64,000 nt of DNA from Armatimonadota bacterium (GCA_013314775.1 JABUFB010000017.1:1-64000), one strand, 5' to 3'. Positions 53,559 to 63,739 are shown, numbered from the stretch's first letter. Notes: generated by a model not told the origin, from the letters alone. Numbers and translations: made by a program.

Positions 53559-55949
53559 TCACCTGCCTTCGCCGCTTGACTCCTCAATCAGTCTTGCCAT
53601 CCGCTCGCGCTCAGCGTACAGCACCTGCGGGTCGTAGGTGAAATGCGACAGGTCCTGCACCACCTTCGGCGAGACCTCAGCCGCATCCAGGCTCTTGCCC
53701 TTTTTCCGTAGCAGGTCACGCAGGAGCAGGTTGTACTCGTAGTCCTCGATGCCGTCGCGAATGTTCTCCAAACGGATCGTTGCCAGCGGACCATTGGGGC
53801 CGGCACACATGATGCTCCCGTCGCCATTGTTGATCTGATAACTCGCCGGGTCCCAGTCGGTGCGCGGGCCGCCGGTGATCACCTTCTTGTTATTGGGCCA
53901 GCGGTTCACCGCGTAGTAGAGGAACCCGCCCGGGTTGTACTTGGCGGTCATCATGCCCATCAGCAGACGCGCCTCGATCGCCGGCCACTCCACGAACCAG
54001 TTGGCGTAGGGGTGCTTCGGCCCGATGCAGATGTACCACCAGATGTCCCGGCCCTGTTCGCGGGCTCTGGCGATGTTGGCCGCGTTGCTGTCGAAATGGG
54101 GCGTGAGCGGCACCCAGATGTCCATGAAATGCCCGTTCTTACGGTTCATGCCGAAGGTGGTGTCGTACGCGGTCGTCATGGTCTCGATGTCTGGGAAGAT
54201 CTCCTTGAGCTTCTCGGCGGTTTCGAAGACGATGTCTAGCTGGCTGCTGGGGCGCTCGTCAAAGCAGTAGATGAAGCACAGGTCGCGCGCCCCGGCGGCA
54301 TCGACCACGGGCAGGTAGTCCTTGATCCACTGAACGCGCTGGTCGAAGCTCTTCCAGTAGGCTTCGGAGTTGAAGTCGGGCTCCCGGGGAGCGTTGAAGT
54401 AGGCCAGGTTGATGGCATTGAGTCCCTTGCTCATCAGGTCCTTCAGCCGCGCGACATCCCACTCCGTCGGCGGCCCGGCGGCGTAGATGTTGTTTGGGTT
54501 CAGATGGTATTCCTCAAGCATCCAGTCGTGGTACTTGCGGGTCATGTCGGCGACCTGGTCCTCAGGGTAGAGAGCGCCAAGATGCCCGCGCCAGCTCAGG
54601 GCGGTGCGCAAGTGCGTGTGCTTGGGGATGGCGAAGTTGCGCACTCGGCAGCGCACATCAACGGTCTGGGCCTTGGCGCCTGCCGCGGTCACCGTAACCC
54701 GCCCGGAGTAGACGCCCGCGGCGGCATCCTCGGGCACGCTCACCGTGACCCAAAGAGGCAGCACCTCGTCGGCGGGGACTTCGGGAACGCTGTCCATGAA
54801 GTCCAGCAGAGGGTCGGGCCACCAGCCATTGAAGGGCACCGGGTAGGAGGGCTGCTTTGTCTCCACATATCCCACGAGTCGCACCCTCGCCGGGATGCTC
54901 GCGCCTTTGTCGTTGTAAAGGCTTGTGGCGGACCAACGCACGTCGGTGAGGGGATTTGCCACCGGGACGACAATGACCTGGAAGCTCTCGTGTTCATTCC
55001 GGGCGCAGGACAACTCGTATTCGTTTCCGAACGCCGAGGCGAACTTGCTCTGCTCGAGGAATACCTTTTGCATGGAGGTCTCGGTGGCGAGGACGAACTG
55101 GTCCGCGCCCGCTTTGCGCGCGGCCCGGAGGGCGGCGAGTTTCGGCAGGGTCAGGCGCGTGTCCTCAAGCTCGCGACGTATGCGCACCAGCCGCGCCCTG
55201 GCGTCTTTCACGGCATCCCAGGTCTGCAGGTCGCCCGCGGCTGCCGCGTTCAGGACTCGCTCGGTCTGGCCTGCGAGAGTGTCCAGCCAGTCCAACCTCC
55301 TCTGCAGCACAGGCGGCAGAGCGCGCACCACGCCGGCGCCATACTGGCGCACTTGCGCTTGAAGGTCTGCGATGTCGGCCAGGAGCGTCTCCGCATTGCC
55401 GGGCACGTCCACCGTGAGTCGCAGGTCGTCGACGTAGACGGTGTATGTGCGCTCGGGCCGGGTGACGAAAAAGTGGAGGGTGGCGACATTGCTGATATCG
55501 ATGGATGCCCCGATCTCATTGAGGGGTATCTGAACCGGCAACTCCTGCCTTGCAGGGACGGAGAAGATCCGGGAATAACGGGCTCCAGTCCGCCCGGCGA
55601 TGTGGATTTTGATCTCCGCGGGTTGATCGCCGGGGTTGAAGGCGGTGAAGCGGAGAACCTCGAAGGCGGTGAAGTCGCCAGTGGGCAGGGCCTGGCCCAG
55701 GTCGGCAATGATCGCCGGCCACTCCTCCTTGCCGGCGGACCACTGGTGGTAGGTGATTGCGGCGGCGGACTGCCCCTGGGCGCTCCAGGCATCCGTCAGC
55801 GCCAGGTCGGTGAGAGCCCGGGTCTTCCATAGAGCGAGCTCGTCGGAGGTCTCGAAGCCCGCGATGAGCAGTCCCTGAGGCGTCACTTCAGCGAGGGCGG
55901 CAGTTGTGAGGGTGACTGCGAACACGGCTACCAGTGTCAAGCGTGCCAT
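53559..55949 (-). CDS. secreted DUF4091 (glycoside-hydrolase-like) protein
   Basis: A 796-residue exported protein. The signal peptide (MARLTLVAVFAVTLTTAALA) is followed by a carbohydrate-binding-like beta domain (about residues 20-190), a coiled-coil segment (about 195-265, LADIADLQAQVRQYGAG), a second beta domain and the C-terminal DUF4091 barrel: DLCFIYCFDERPSSQLD and the diagnostic ENIRDGIEDYEYNLLL. AGGAGG lies 8 bases before ATG 55949. It shares the C-terminal half with the protein at 5601-7799 but has a different N-terminus, so the two likely target different glycans. Confidence 0.85.
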   Translation of the reverse strand: MARLTLVAVFAVTLTTAALAEVTPQGLLIAGFETSDELALWKTRALTDLALTDAWSAQGQSAAAITYHQWSAGKEEWPAIIADLGQALPTGDFTAFEVLRFTAFNPGDQPAEIKIHIAGRTGARYSRIFSVPARQELPVQIPLNEIGASIDISNVATLHFFVTRPERTYTVYVDDLRLTVDVPGNAETLLADIADLQAQVRQYGAGVVRALPPVLQRRLDWLDTLAGQTERVLNAAAAGDLQTWDAVKDARARLVRIRRELEDTRLTLPKLAALRAARKAGADQFVLATETSMQKVFLEQSKFASAFGNEYELSCARNEHESFQVIVVPVANPLTDVRWSATSLYNDKGASIPARVRLVGYVETKQPSYPVPFNGWWPDPLLDFMDSVPEVPADEVLPLWVTVSVPEDAAAGVYSGRVTVTAAGAKAQTVDVRCRVRNFAIPKHTHLRTALSWRGHLGALYPEDQVADMTRKYHDWMLEEYHLNPNNIYAAGPPTEWDVARLKDLMSKGLNAINLAYFNAPREPDFNSEAYWKSFDQRVQWIKDYLPVVDAAGARDLCFIYCFDERPSSQLDIVFETAEKLKEIFPDIETMTTAYDTTFGMNRKNGHFMDIWVPLTPHFDSNAANIARAREQGRDIWWYICIGPKHPYANWFVEWPAIEARLLMGMMTAKYNPGGFLYYAVNRWPNNKKVITGGPRTDWDPASYQINNGDGSIMCAGPNGPLATIRLENIRDGIEDYEYNLLLRDLLRKKGKSLDAAEVSPKVVQDLSHFTYDPQVLYAERERMARLIEESSGEGR

Positions 55950-55993
55950 GGTGCGGCCTCCTGTCAAATGCGGCGTGGGTTACGGGTCTGACG

Positions 55994-57379
55994 CTACCAC
56001 TCGTCCGGGATCGCATGGCGTTCGGCGTCCACTTCCTCGAACCAGTTCTCCAGCTCGGTGAGCATCCGCGCGGTACGGTCGGGTTCATCCGCCGCGAGGT
56101 CCCTCAACTCGCACGGGTCCTCGCGGATGTTGAACAGCATGGGTGGCGGAGGTTCGGGAAGGATGCGCTCGGGTTCGGGTTCACGGTTGATGTCGGTTAC
56201 GGTCTCGGGCGCGTACTTGAGAGCGCGGTCAATCTGGCCGTCAAGGGGGGTAACGGCCATGCTTTCGCGGATGACGGGGCGCAGGAGTTTCCAGTCGCCG
56301 TCGCGGAAGGCCGCGTTTGACTGGACCACAGGCGTGTACCGGTTCCACTGCCAAAACCGCCGGGTGCAGACGTCTCCGGGCTCGCCCCGGAGCATCGGCA
56401 GCACATTGCAGCCGTCGAGTGTCTTGCCCGCGGGCAAGTCGCAGCCCACGGCGCTCGCCAGCGTCGGGAGCCAGTCACAGAAGTGCATCATCGCATCTAC
56501 CTGTAGGCCGGACGGGAGACCGTCCGGCCAGCGCACCAGCCCGGGCACCCGGATGCCGCCCTCGTATACATTGCACTTGGAGCCATTGAAGCCGCAGTTG
56601 TGGCGAGTCGTGCACTGGTCGCCCTCGCCGCCAAACTGCGGCCCGTTGTCGCTGGTGAAGATGAAGATCGTGTTGTTCACGATGCCGCAGTCTTCGAGGG
56701 TCTCCAGCAGAGCCCCGACGCCGGCGTCCATCCTGCGGATCATGGCATAGATCATGCGAACGGCGTGGGTAAGACCCGCAGCGTCAGGGACGGCGGCAAG
56801 ATCTTCGTCCGGGGCCTGGAAAGGGAAATGTGGGGCGTTGTAGGTGAGATGCAGGAAGAAGGGTTCACGCTGATGTCGGCGGACGAAGTCACAGGCTTCG
56901 TCGGTGAAGACATCGGTGAGATAGCGCCCGTCGGACCTGCTGATGGAGCCGTTGCGGTCGAGGCGCCAGTCGTAGTAGTCCTGCCATCCGCCGCGAAATC
57001 CGGCGAACTCGTCGAAGCCGCGCTGGTTCGGGTGATAGCGCGGATCCAGTGCGCCCAGGTGCCATTTTCCCAGGAGCCCGGTGACGTATCCGGCGGCCTG
57101 AAGCATGTCGCCCATGGTCACCTCGGCCAGCGCGAGGCGGTCCAGGCCGCGGCCCTCGTAGGTATCCACGGCTCCCGTGCGGTGCGGGTAACGGCCCGTC
57201 ATCAGCGCTGCCCGCGATGGGGCGCAGACGCAGGAGCCGGCGTAGTGCTGAGTCAGGCAGACCCCCTCGCAAGCCAGTCGGTCGAGGTTGGGCGTCTGGC
57301 TCAGACCACCGTTGAAGATGCCGAAGTCACCGTAGCCCATGTCATCGGCGAGGACCAGCACGATATTGGGTCTGGACAC
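55994..57379 (-). CDS. type I sulfatase (formylglycine-dependent)
   Basis: A 461-residue sulfatase. The formylglycine motif is Cys52-Ala-Pro-Ser-Arg56 followed by AALMTGR; Asp12/Asp13 (LADDMGYGD) and TSDNG bind calcium, and GKWHLG holds the conserved Lys/His pair. It removes sulfate esters from carbohydrates. There is no signal peptide (it starts MSRPNIVLVLADD), unlike most exported sulfatases, so it would act in the cytoplasm on imported fragments. GTG 57379 has GGGAGG 8 bases upstream. It needs a sulfatase-modifying enzyme encoded elsewhere. Confidence 0.94.
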   Translation of the reverse strand: MSRPNIVLVLADDMGYGDFGIFNGGLSQTPNLDRLACEGVCLTQHYAGSCVCAPSRAALMTGRYPHRTGAVDTYEGRGLDRLALAEVTMGDMLQAAGYVTGLLGKWHLGALDPRYHPNQRGFDEFAGFRGGWQDYYDWRLDRNGSISRSDGRYLTDVFTDEACDFVRRHQREPFFLHLTYNAPHFPFQAPDEDLAAVPDAAGLTHAVRMIYAMIRRMDAGVGALLETLEDCGIVNNTIFIFTSDNGPQFGGEGDQCTTRHNCGFNGSKCNVYEGGIRVPGLVRWPDGLPSGLQVDAMMHFCDWLPTLASAVGCDLPAGKTLDGCNVLPMLRGEPGDVCTRRFWQWNRYTPVVQSNAAFRDGDWKLLRPVIRESMAVTPLDGQIDRALKYAPETVTDINREPEPERILPEPPPPMLFNIREDPCELRDLAADEPDRTARMLTELENWFEEVDAERHAIPDEW

Positions 57380-57403
57380 CGCGTTGCCTCCCGGTTTGTA
57401 ACG

Positions 57404-59005
57404 TCAGTGCTCCGGCCGGAACATTTGGAAATCGCCCTGAGGCACGTCCAGCAGCTCGTACTTGTCCAGCCGGAATGTGTGCCAGTAGCATGTCCAGCGC
57501 GGGTCGCTTTCGAGGATCGCACCGAGCCGGCGAATCATCTTGGTTTTCACATCAGAGAATGCCGCATCTGTTGAAAGGTCACGGTACGAAAGGTCATCAA
57601 GGTCGTACAGTTCGTCCTGGGGCGATGTCAGGTTGTATGTGTACATGAAGCGCCCGCGCCCGGGGATCTCAGCAAAGGTCGCCACCGCCGGATTGGGGCA
57701 GACGTGCCAGCCACATTCCATGAGGATCGGACGCTCCGCGCACCAGCCCTCACCTCGAGCCACGGAGATCAGGCTTTCCCCGTCCAGACGGTCCAGAGGC
57801 ATGACGCCGGCCAGTTCGAAAATCGTCGGGGCAAGATCCACCAGCGAGACCAGATCATCCACCTTCGTTCCCGCTGACGCACCGCCCGGGAACTTGAGGG
57901 ATAGGGGCACGCGCGCGGTCTTCGGGTGGCCATAGACGCCCTTGTCCACCAGGGCGCGCTCGCAGTTCATCTCTCCGTGGTCGCCGGAAAAGATGATTGC
58001 CGACTCCCCATACAGGCCGCGCCGGTCCAATGCGTCGATGAACGCGCCGATTGCGGTGTCCAGCGCCTCGACCTGCAGCAGGTTCATGAGCATGTACTGG
58101 CGGGCGGTCTCTTCCTCGTACAGGCCCCAATTGCGCAGGTAGAAACCGTAGACCCGGGGCCATTCGCTGCCCAGCGTGGCCAGGGCCTCCAGGTAGCTGC
58201 CATGCAACTCGATGTGAGGCGCAAGTTCCCGCGCCCTGTCGCGGAAGCATTCGGGGACGAAGAATGGTTGGTGCGGAGCGAAGAAGTCGAGCTGCAAGTA
58301 GATAGGCTGACCGGGGGACGCCTGGCGCATGGCCGCGTCGAGTTTCTGTTCTGCGAGCCATGCAAGGTACCGGGAGTAGGTGGCCTCCAGCGGGAACTCG
58401 GAGCCGTCGGGCTGGGTAATCCAGCCGCCGTAGCTATTGCCGGGCGTGGCGCGATCAGGTCTCAGGCCGCGCACCGGGTCGGGCCAGACCGGGGGCTGCA
58501 CTCCCAGGCCGTCCAGGTAGCGCAGGTACCCGTCATCATCGGCCATAGGCGGGGCCCAGCGGTCCCAGGGCGCATCGTTCTCGCCGAAGGCATCCAGGAA
58601 CTTGGCTGCCCCCACATGGCACTTGCCTGCGTGTTTGGTGAGGTAGCCGGCTGCCCTCAGGTACTCCGGGAAAATGGCGTCAGAGCGCCTCAGAGAAGTC
58701 TCCCAGCCGTCGTGAGCCCGCTCTTCATTCACCGTGAGATAAGGGTATCTGCCGGTGAGGGTGCAGGCGCGCGATGGGCCACACAGGGGAGATGCGGTGA
58801 AGGCATTGGAGAAGCGCACGCCGTCACGCATGAGCCGGTCCATGGCCGGCGTGTGTAGATATTCCCGCAAGGGGTTTTCGGGCTGGTATGCCTCGGGCGG
58901 GATCATGTCCACAGTGATGACGAAGAGGTTGGGGCGCTGGGCGTCGGGGTCTGCCGCAAAAGCATGTTCTCCGCGCTTGGGGTCGAGGTACCGAGTGTTC
59001 TTCAT
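57404..59005 (-). CDS. type I sulfatase, second copy
   Basis: A 533-residue sulfatase with formylglycine motif Cys75-Gly-Pro-Ser-Arg79 (PLCGPSRACTLTGR), metal ligand Asp33 (TVDMIPPEAY), GKCHVG at the Lys/His position and FSGDHGE late. It is only distantly similar to its neighbour, so substrate differs. No signal peptide; residues 1-22 are a short polar extension. AGGAG lies 4-5 bases before the ATG, and the gene is 24 bases upstream of the next sulfatase, indicating cotranscription. Confidence 0.92.
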   Translation of the reverse strand: MKNTRYLDPKRGEHAFAADPDAQRPNLFVITVDMIPPEAYQPENPLREYLHTPAMDRLMRDGVRFSNAFTASPLCGPSRACTLTGRYPYLTVNEERAHDGWETSLRRSDAIFPEYLRAAGYLTKHAGKCHVGAAKFLDAFGENDAPWDRWAPPMADDDGYLRYLDGLGVQPPVWPDPVRGLRPDRATPGNSYGGWITQPDGSEFPLEATYSRYLAWLAEQKLDAAMRQASPGQPIYLQLDFFAPHQPFFVPECFRDRARELAPHIELHGSYLEALATLGSEWPRVYGFYLRNWGLYEEETARQYMLMNLLQVEALDTAIGAFIDALDRRGLYGESAIIFSGDHGEMNCERALVDKGVYGHPKTARVPLSLKFPGGASAGTKVDDLVSLVDLAPTIFELAGVMPLDRLDGESLISVARGEGWCAERPILMECGWHVCPNPAVATFAEIPGRGRFMYTYNLTSPQDELYDLDDLSYRDLSTDAAFSDVKTKMIRRLGAILESDPRWTCYWHTFRLDKYELLDVPQGDFQMFRPEH

Positions 59006-59026
59006 GATTCTCCTGCCGATAAAGGC

Positions 59027-59932
59027 TTACTCCCACAGGTCCGGCGGGACCGCGAGTCTCAATGCTAGTGGCGCCACATCGCAGACCACGGGCGTCCAGC
59101 CACCGACTTCGCCTTCCACCTGCCATGGGGCGTCGGGGAGGCTGCGGACTTCGAGATGCCGCCCACGGATAACCTGCATGTGCTCAGAATCCGCGGCTGA
59201 GTTGCTGTGCAGAAACATGGCCGACAGGTCTTCCAGCAGTTGCCCGCGGGTGCACCTGTGGACAAGCACGATGTCCAGGAGGCCGTCAGCCGGATGTGCG
59301 GTCTTAGCCATGGATACGCGCCACGTGTACACCGGGGTATTGCAGATGATCACCGACCAGAGTCTGCCGGAGACATGCTGGTTGTCAACGCGCACATCGA
59401 AGGGCCAGGGCCGACGGACGACCAGGGTGACTATGAACTGCCAGATGAATCCCAGGCGGCCCATGGACCGCTTGATCGTGGGGTCCACATCCGCCGCGAC
59501 CTGGGCGTCCAGGCCGATGCCCGCCATGTTGATAAAATAGCGGCCGTTCAGACGCCCGAGATCGATCTCTCGCCGTGCGCCCTGAGTGATCACGCGGCAG
59601 GCGCCCGGAATGTCCTCACGCTCGAGCCCCATGTACCAGGCCAGGACGTTGCCGGTTCCCAGGGGAACGATGCCCAGAGCGGTGTCGGTGCCGGCGAGAC
59701 CCTGAACGGCCTCGTTGATGGTGCCGTCCCCGCCGGCGACCACCACGAGATCAAGGCCCTTCTCAGCGGCTTCCCGGGCTGCGGAGGCCGCGTGAGAAGG
59801 CCCCTTTGTCAGGAGGACGTCGGCGCTGATTCCGTCACGCCGCAGGCGATCGGCAACCTCGGTGATGGCACCAGGACGGTTAGCGATCCCGCGGGCTGCT
59901 GGATTGGCGATGATGATGGCGCGCTGGGTCAT
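59027..59932 (-). CDS. diacylglycerol/lipid kinase family protein (YegS/DgkB-like)
   Basis: A 301-residue lipid kinase of the diacylglycerol kinase catalytic superfamily. The ATP/phosphate motif GGDGTINEAVQGL is preceded by ANPAARG, and VPLGTGNVLAW matches the second conserved block (GTxNDxA-like). It phosphorylates diacylglycerol, sphingoid bases or polyprenol-type lipids in bacteria. No signal peptide. Its place between a giant glycosidase and sulfatases is unusual for a phospholipid-recycling enzyme and raises the possibility of glycolipid turnover. A short palindrome GAGACGGTCTC lies just before the start. Confidence 0.9.
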   Translation of the reverse strand: MTQRAIIIANPAARGIANRPGAITEVADRLRRDGISADVLLTKGPSHAASAAREAAEKGLDLVVVAGGDGTINEAVQGLAGTDTALGIVPLGTGNVLAWYMGLEREDIPGACRVITQGARREIDLGRLNGRYFINMAGIGLDAQVAADVDPTIKRSMGRLGFIWQFIVTLVVRRPWPFDVRVDNQHVSGRLWSVIICNTPVYTWRVSMAKTAHPADGLLDIVLVHRCTRGQLLEDLSAMFLHSNSAADSEHMQVIRGRHLEVRSLPDAPWQVEGEVGGWTPVVCDVAPLALRLAVPPDLWE

Positions 59933-59971
59933 GAGACGGTCTCAACTATTGGTCGCGATGGCGCGCTCCTG

Positions 59972-62900
59972 TCAGTCCGCGATCAGCCTGAAATCCACCT
60001 TTTCCCCGAAAGGCACGTCCGGCCAGACGCTCATCTCGAAGGTCAGGTCCATGTCTTCCTGCAGTTCGCAGACCTGGAAGCCGTCGATCCGGATGGTCCC
60101 GAGTGAGGGCACATTCTGGGGAAGGAAGAAGTTGGCTTCACCGCAGGTGAGGGCCACACCGCCGAAATCCTGCCGAGCGATCCAGGCTGCGTCGCCGTTA
60201 TTGCCGATGGTCGCCCGCACCAGCACCGGATCTCCGCGCTTGACGTGGACTTCAGAGCCGTCGAGGATCTCCTGCCACTGGCCTGCGGCGTTCTTGATCT
60301 CGATGCGATCGAACTCCGCGTTCAGGTACTTGTGGGGCGTGCGCCCGGGTGAGTATGGAACATTGCCCACGGCGACCCGGGGAGCAGTGTCGCTGGTCAT
60401 TCCGTGCCCGGCGGTGCGAAGCGCGGGTCGCTTTCCGGCTTCGCGCAGCTGCCAGTAGCGCTCCTGAACAGCTTCATACACGCCTGTCAGTCCCTTCACG
60501 CTCTCATCGCGGTCTACCAGGATCCACTCGTCCACAGGCGGCAGATCGCGGGGAGTCGTCATGACCTGGGTCCAGTTGCGGACGGAGTGGCTCACCGGCT
60601 TCCAACTTCCATCCGGGGTGATGATCCCGTAGTCGCTGCGCTCATTGACTCGATAGCCGCCGGGGTAATACCAGTTGATGGTGCCGTTCGCGCCGGACTC
60701 CAGGGCCATGCGGAAGAATCGGTCATAGAAACCGCCGGCCCATTCTTCTGCCTTGGGGTCGGGTTCCATGAGGTCGCGGTTCCAGGTGGAATAGCCGAAC
60801 TCGGCCCACATCACCGGCTTGCCCGGGGCCATGCAGCGCGAGTAGTCGGCGGTGAACATCCCCGGCCGCACCCGATCCCATTCGCCGATGCGCCCGTAGC
60901 CCTCGGGTTCCATGATATCCACACTGCGCGCCAGGCCCCTGAAGTCGTAGGCGATCCAGGACGCACCCACGGTGGGGTCGCCGGCAACGCTCATGCGGAA
61001 GCTGGTGAAGTGGTTGGGATCGATGCTCTTCACGAGGCTATTGGCGATGGCGTGCTTCTTCGCCAGCAGGTCGTCCAGGAATCGCCTGTAGGCGCAGACC
61101 ATGATCCGGTGCGGCCCCTCTTCGGATAGTTGCTGGTCTGTGGGCTGGGCAACTTTTCCGTCCACGCGGGGCACGGGAAAGCCCCAGCTTTCTTCGGCAT
61201 TGGCGACACTCCCGTAGCGCTCATTGATCCATTTTTCCCACTCCCTGTCCCACCGCGCTCGCATGGGGTAGTTGCCGAAAACTGGCTCCCAGGCCAGATC
61301 GTAGGCGAAGATGATGTCATGCTCCTTGAGGCGGTATGCCTCGATCAGGGCCTTCATCTCGTCCCAGCGGAAGTCCAGCGGGGTTCCCGGGCGCAGGCTG
61401 AGGTTGACCATGAGCCCGTGGCGCCGGCAGCGTTCGAGGATGTCCAGCAGATTGCGGCTGCTAATGGACCGGTAGTAGCAGAAGATGCTGACCATGTTCA
61501 TGCCCATTGCTTTTGTGCGCTTCAGGTCACGCTCGGTGACCACCGGATCGTAAGGCTGGCTGTCCATCCAGAACTCGAAGTACTCGCCGTCCTCGATGCC
61601 GATTTCGCTGGAGGGCATGTAGTTGGTGCCGTGGGCATACCACTTCCGGCCGTCGAGATAGAAATCCCCGTCGCGGATCTCCATGAACTTCGGCTCCGGG
61701 GAAGGCTCCCAGACCACAAGGGGGTGAGTGAGGCGGTCGATGACCTCGCCACTGTCAGCGATGAGTTCGCAGGTGACCTGGTAATCCCGGGATGTGAATG
61801 TCCCAGGTTCCCACAGGGTCTCACACTCGCCCGTGCCTGCGTCCATGGTGGCTTCGAAGGCCCTGCCATCCGGCGCTTGGAGGCTGACACGCGCGGTACA
61901 GTCGGGTACCGCTCCGGTCTCGGTGTTGATGGTTCGCGCTCCGAGTCTTACCGATTCACCTTGGAAGTAGGCGTAGTACTCGGCCCCGCCTTCAAACAAG
62001 AAGGTGCCGGCGTTCATGCGCCGGGTGACTTCCGCGACCATATCCAGCACCTTCGGATCCTCATAGGCCGGCGCGGGGAGGGCGAAAGATGCGGTGATTG
62101 AGCCTGCGCAGGGCCCGGTGCGGTTGATAATGAGACATGCGGGGGTGCCGCAGACTTCGCCTGACTCGTCGAATGCCTCGATGAGGGGGATCCAGCGCCA
62201 CTTGCGGTTCTTGTTATATCCGGTGCCCTGCGGGCGCGGCTGAACTGACATGAGACCGGGGTAGACGGGCAGGTCAGCAGGCTGCAGGATGCATTGCTTG
62301 TCGCTGACCCTGACTGTGCGCGCGGTGGTGACCGGGTGGAACTTGTACGTGGGCCAGATCATCTCCACCGGTTCCAGGTCGAAGCCCTCGGGCAGCGTCA
62401 CGTCACCCACGGGGCTCTGCGCGGTGCCGATCTGGTCGATCCAAAACTCGTGCCTGCCGCCTGGCAGGGCGGTATGGGTCATTGCGATGCCCACGGTGAA
62501 CCTTGCTGCGTTCTGCGGGTTGAAGCTGTCGGTGGCCCCTCCACGTCCCTGGCTGGGGCTGTCGTGCCAGTACTTGAACTGCTTCGGTGTTATGGCGTAA
62601 TGACGCCATTCCTGAGACAGGGGAACAGTGCCGATCCAGCGTGACCCGTCCTTCTCTACCCATTCGATGGCGATGTACCGGGTCTGGGGACCGCCTTTGG
62701 CCCAGAAACAGGTGAGGGTCTGGCCGGGCCCGAAAGGTTGCTCAATGGTGGGGGCGATGATGGTGTTCCAGCTCTGGAAGCTGGGCACCACACAGTGCAG
62801 CGCCCTGCCGGTGCCGTCCGCGCCGGGCGAGTTCAGATCCCACTCCGCGTTGGGTCCGGGCCCTCCCGTGTATCCCCAGTCCTGCGCAGTGCCCGATTCC

Positions 62901-63739
62901 ATGTCCCAGAGGATCTTCTGCGCCCGGGTTTGGCTCATGAGCTCCTGGGCCTGGGCCGAGTCCATCCATTTCCCGCCGACCATGCCCACGGGATTTGTGA
63001 ATGCCGGCGTCTCCAGTGCGACGAGGTTTCCGCCTCTTCGCAGGAACATGCCCAGCGCATCGGCGCCGTCATTGGGGTACACGCGGGCGCTGGGGAGGAC
63101 GAGGGTCTGGAAGTTGTCGGCATTGAGGATGTGCCGGTTACAGATGTCCTCGGCGGTCAACGGCAGTGCCTCGATACCCCGTGCTGCGAGGGCGGCGATG
63201 ATCCGGTTCGCCCGTTCAGAGTCAAGGCCCGGGATGTCATCCAGAAGGATTCCGGTGGCCTTCCTCTCGGCCGACAGCTGCGGGTGTCGTGCGAGCCACG
63301 CCTGGGCGAGCTCCTTCTGGACCGCAAGCTTCGCGGCGTCTCCGGCGGACATGATCCTGATCCGCTCCGTGTGAATGATGGGCGCAAGCGGAGTGCGCCA
63401 GTCGGTCCCGTACCAGATGGCAAAGGTGATAAAGCTCTCCTCGGTGACCCCGGGAGCCGTGAATGTGAAGTGCCGCTGGCCCTCACCGGAAACGTTGGCC
63501 GTCTCACTCTTGAGCACGATGTTCTGAAGGTTCTTCAGCTCCACACGCAGCGGAACGACGCCCATCGCTCCGGGCACGGCGTACCGGATGGTAAGTTCAA
63601 TGGGCTGCAGCTCCACGACCTCCAGCGGCGGGTCAAGCACCACGGTCGTGATGCCCTTCTGCGTTTGCGCGAGGCAGAGGACTGCGGCTGCGAGCAGCAG
63701 AGCTGTGAAAGACGCGATTTTCGGCATCCGGAGCACCAT
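59972..63739 (-). CDS. large secreted multidomain glycosidase
   Basis: A 1255-residue exported protein. The signal peptide (MPKIASFTALLLAAAVLCLAQ; it starts at the fifth codon of the frame, Met 63727) is followed by beta-sandwich regions (about residues 30-600), then a clan A-type TIM barrel from about 720 to 1030: FAYDLAWEPVFGN with the likely acid/base Glu and GKPVMWAEFGYSTWNRD with the likely nucleophile Glu. The arrangement suggests a GH5- or GH42-related enzyme. The N-terminal part may include a flavodoxin-like domain (residues about 140-240). The C-terminus has another beta domain. It is the first gene of the minus-strand run. Confidence 0.8.
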   Translation of the reverse strand: MVLRMPKIASFTALLLAAAVLCLAQTQKGITTVVLDPPLEVVELQPIELTIRYAVPGAMGVVPLRVELKNLQNIVLKSETANVSGEGQRHFTFTAPGVTEESFITFAIWYGTDWRTPLAPIIHTERIRIMSAGDAAKLAVQKELAQAWLARHPQLSAERKATGILLDDIPGLDSERANRIIAALAARGIEALPLTAEDICNRHILNADNFQTLVLPSARVYPNDGADALGMFLRRGGNLVALETPAFTNPVGMVGGKWMDSAQAQELMSQTRAQKILWDMESGTAQDWGYTGGPGPNAEWDLNSPGADGTGRALHCVVPSFQSWNTIIAPTIEQPFGPGQTLTCFWAKGGPQTRYIAIEWVEKDGSRWIGTVPLSQEWRHYAITPKQFKYWHDSPSQGRGGATDSFNPQNAARFTVGIAMTHTALPGGRHEFWIDQIGTAQSPVGDVTLPEGFDLEPVEMIWPTYKFHPVTTARTVRVSDKQCILQPADLPVYPGLMSVQPRPQGTGYNKNRKWRWIPLIEAFDESGEVCGTPACLIINRTGPCAGSITASFALPAPAYEDPKVLDMVAEVTRRMNAGTFLFEGGAEYYAYFQGESVRLGARTINTETGAVPDCTARVSLQAPDGRAFEATMDAGTGECETLWEPGTFTSRDYQVTCELIADSGEVIDRLTHPLVVWEPSPEPKFMEIRDGDFYLDGRKWYAHGTNYMPSSEIGIEDGEYFEFWMDSQPYDPVVTERDLKRTKAMGMNMVSIFCYYRSISSRNLLDILERCRRHGLMVNLSLRPGTPLDFRWDEMKALIEAYRLKEHDIIFAYDLAWEPVFGNYPMRARWDREWEKWINERYGSVANAEESWGFPVPRVDGKVAQPTDQQLSEEGPHRIMVCAYRRFLDDLLAKKHAIANSLVKSIDPNHFTSFRMSVAGDPTVGASWIAYDFRGLARSVDIMEPEGYGRIGEWDRVRPGMFTADYSRCMAPGKPVMWAEFGYSTWNRDLMEPDPKAEEWAGGFYDRFFRMALESGANGTINWYYPGGYRVNERSDYGIITPDGSWKPVSHSVRNWTQVMTTPRDLPPVDEWILVDRDESVKGLTGVYEAVQERYWQLREAGKRPALRTAGHGMTSDTAPRVAVGNVPYSPGRTPHKYLNAEFDRIEIKNAAGQWQEILDGSEVHVKRGDPVLVRATIGNNGDAAWIARQDFGGVALTCGEANFFLPQNVPSLGTIRIDGFQVCELQEDMDLTFEMSVWPDVPFGEKVDFRLIAD

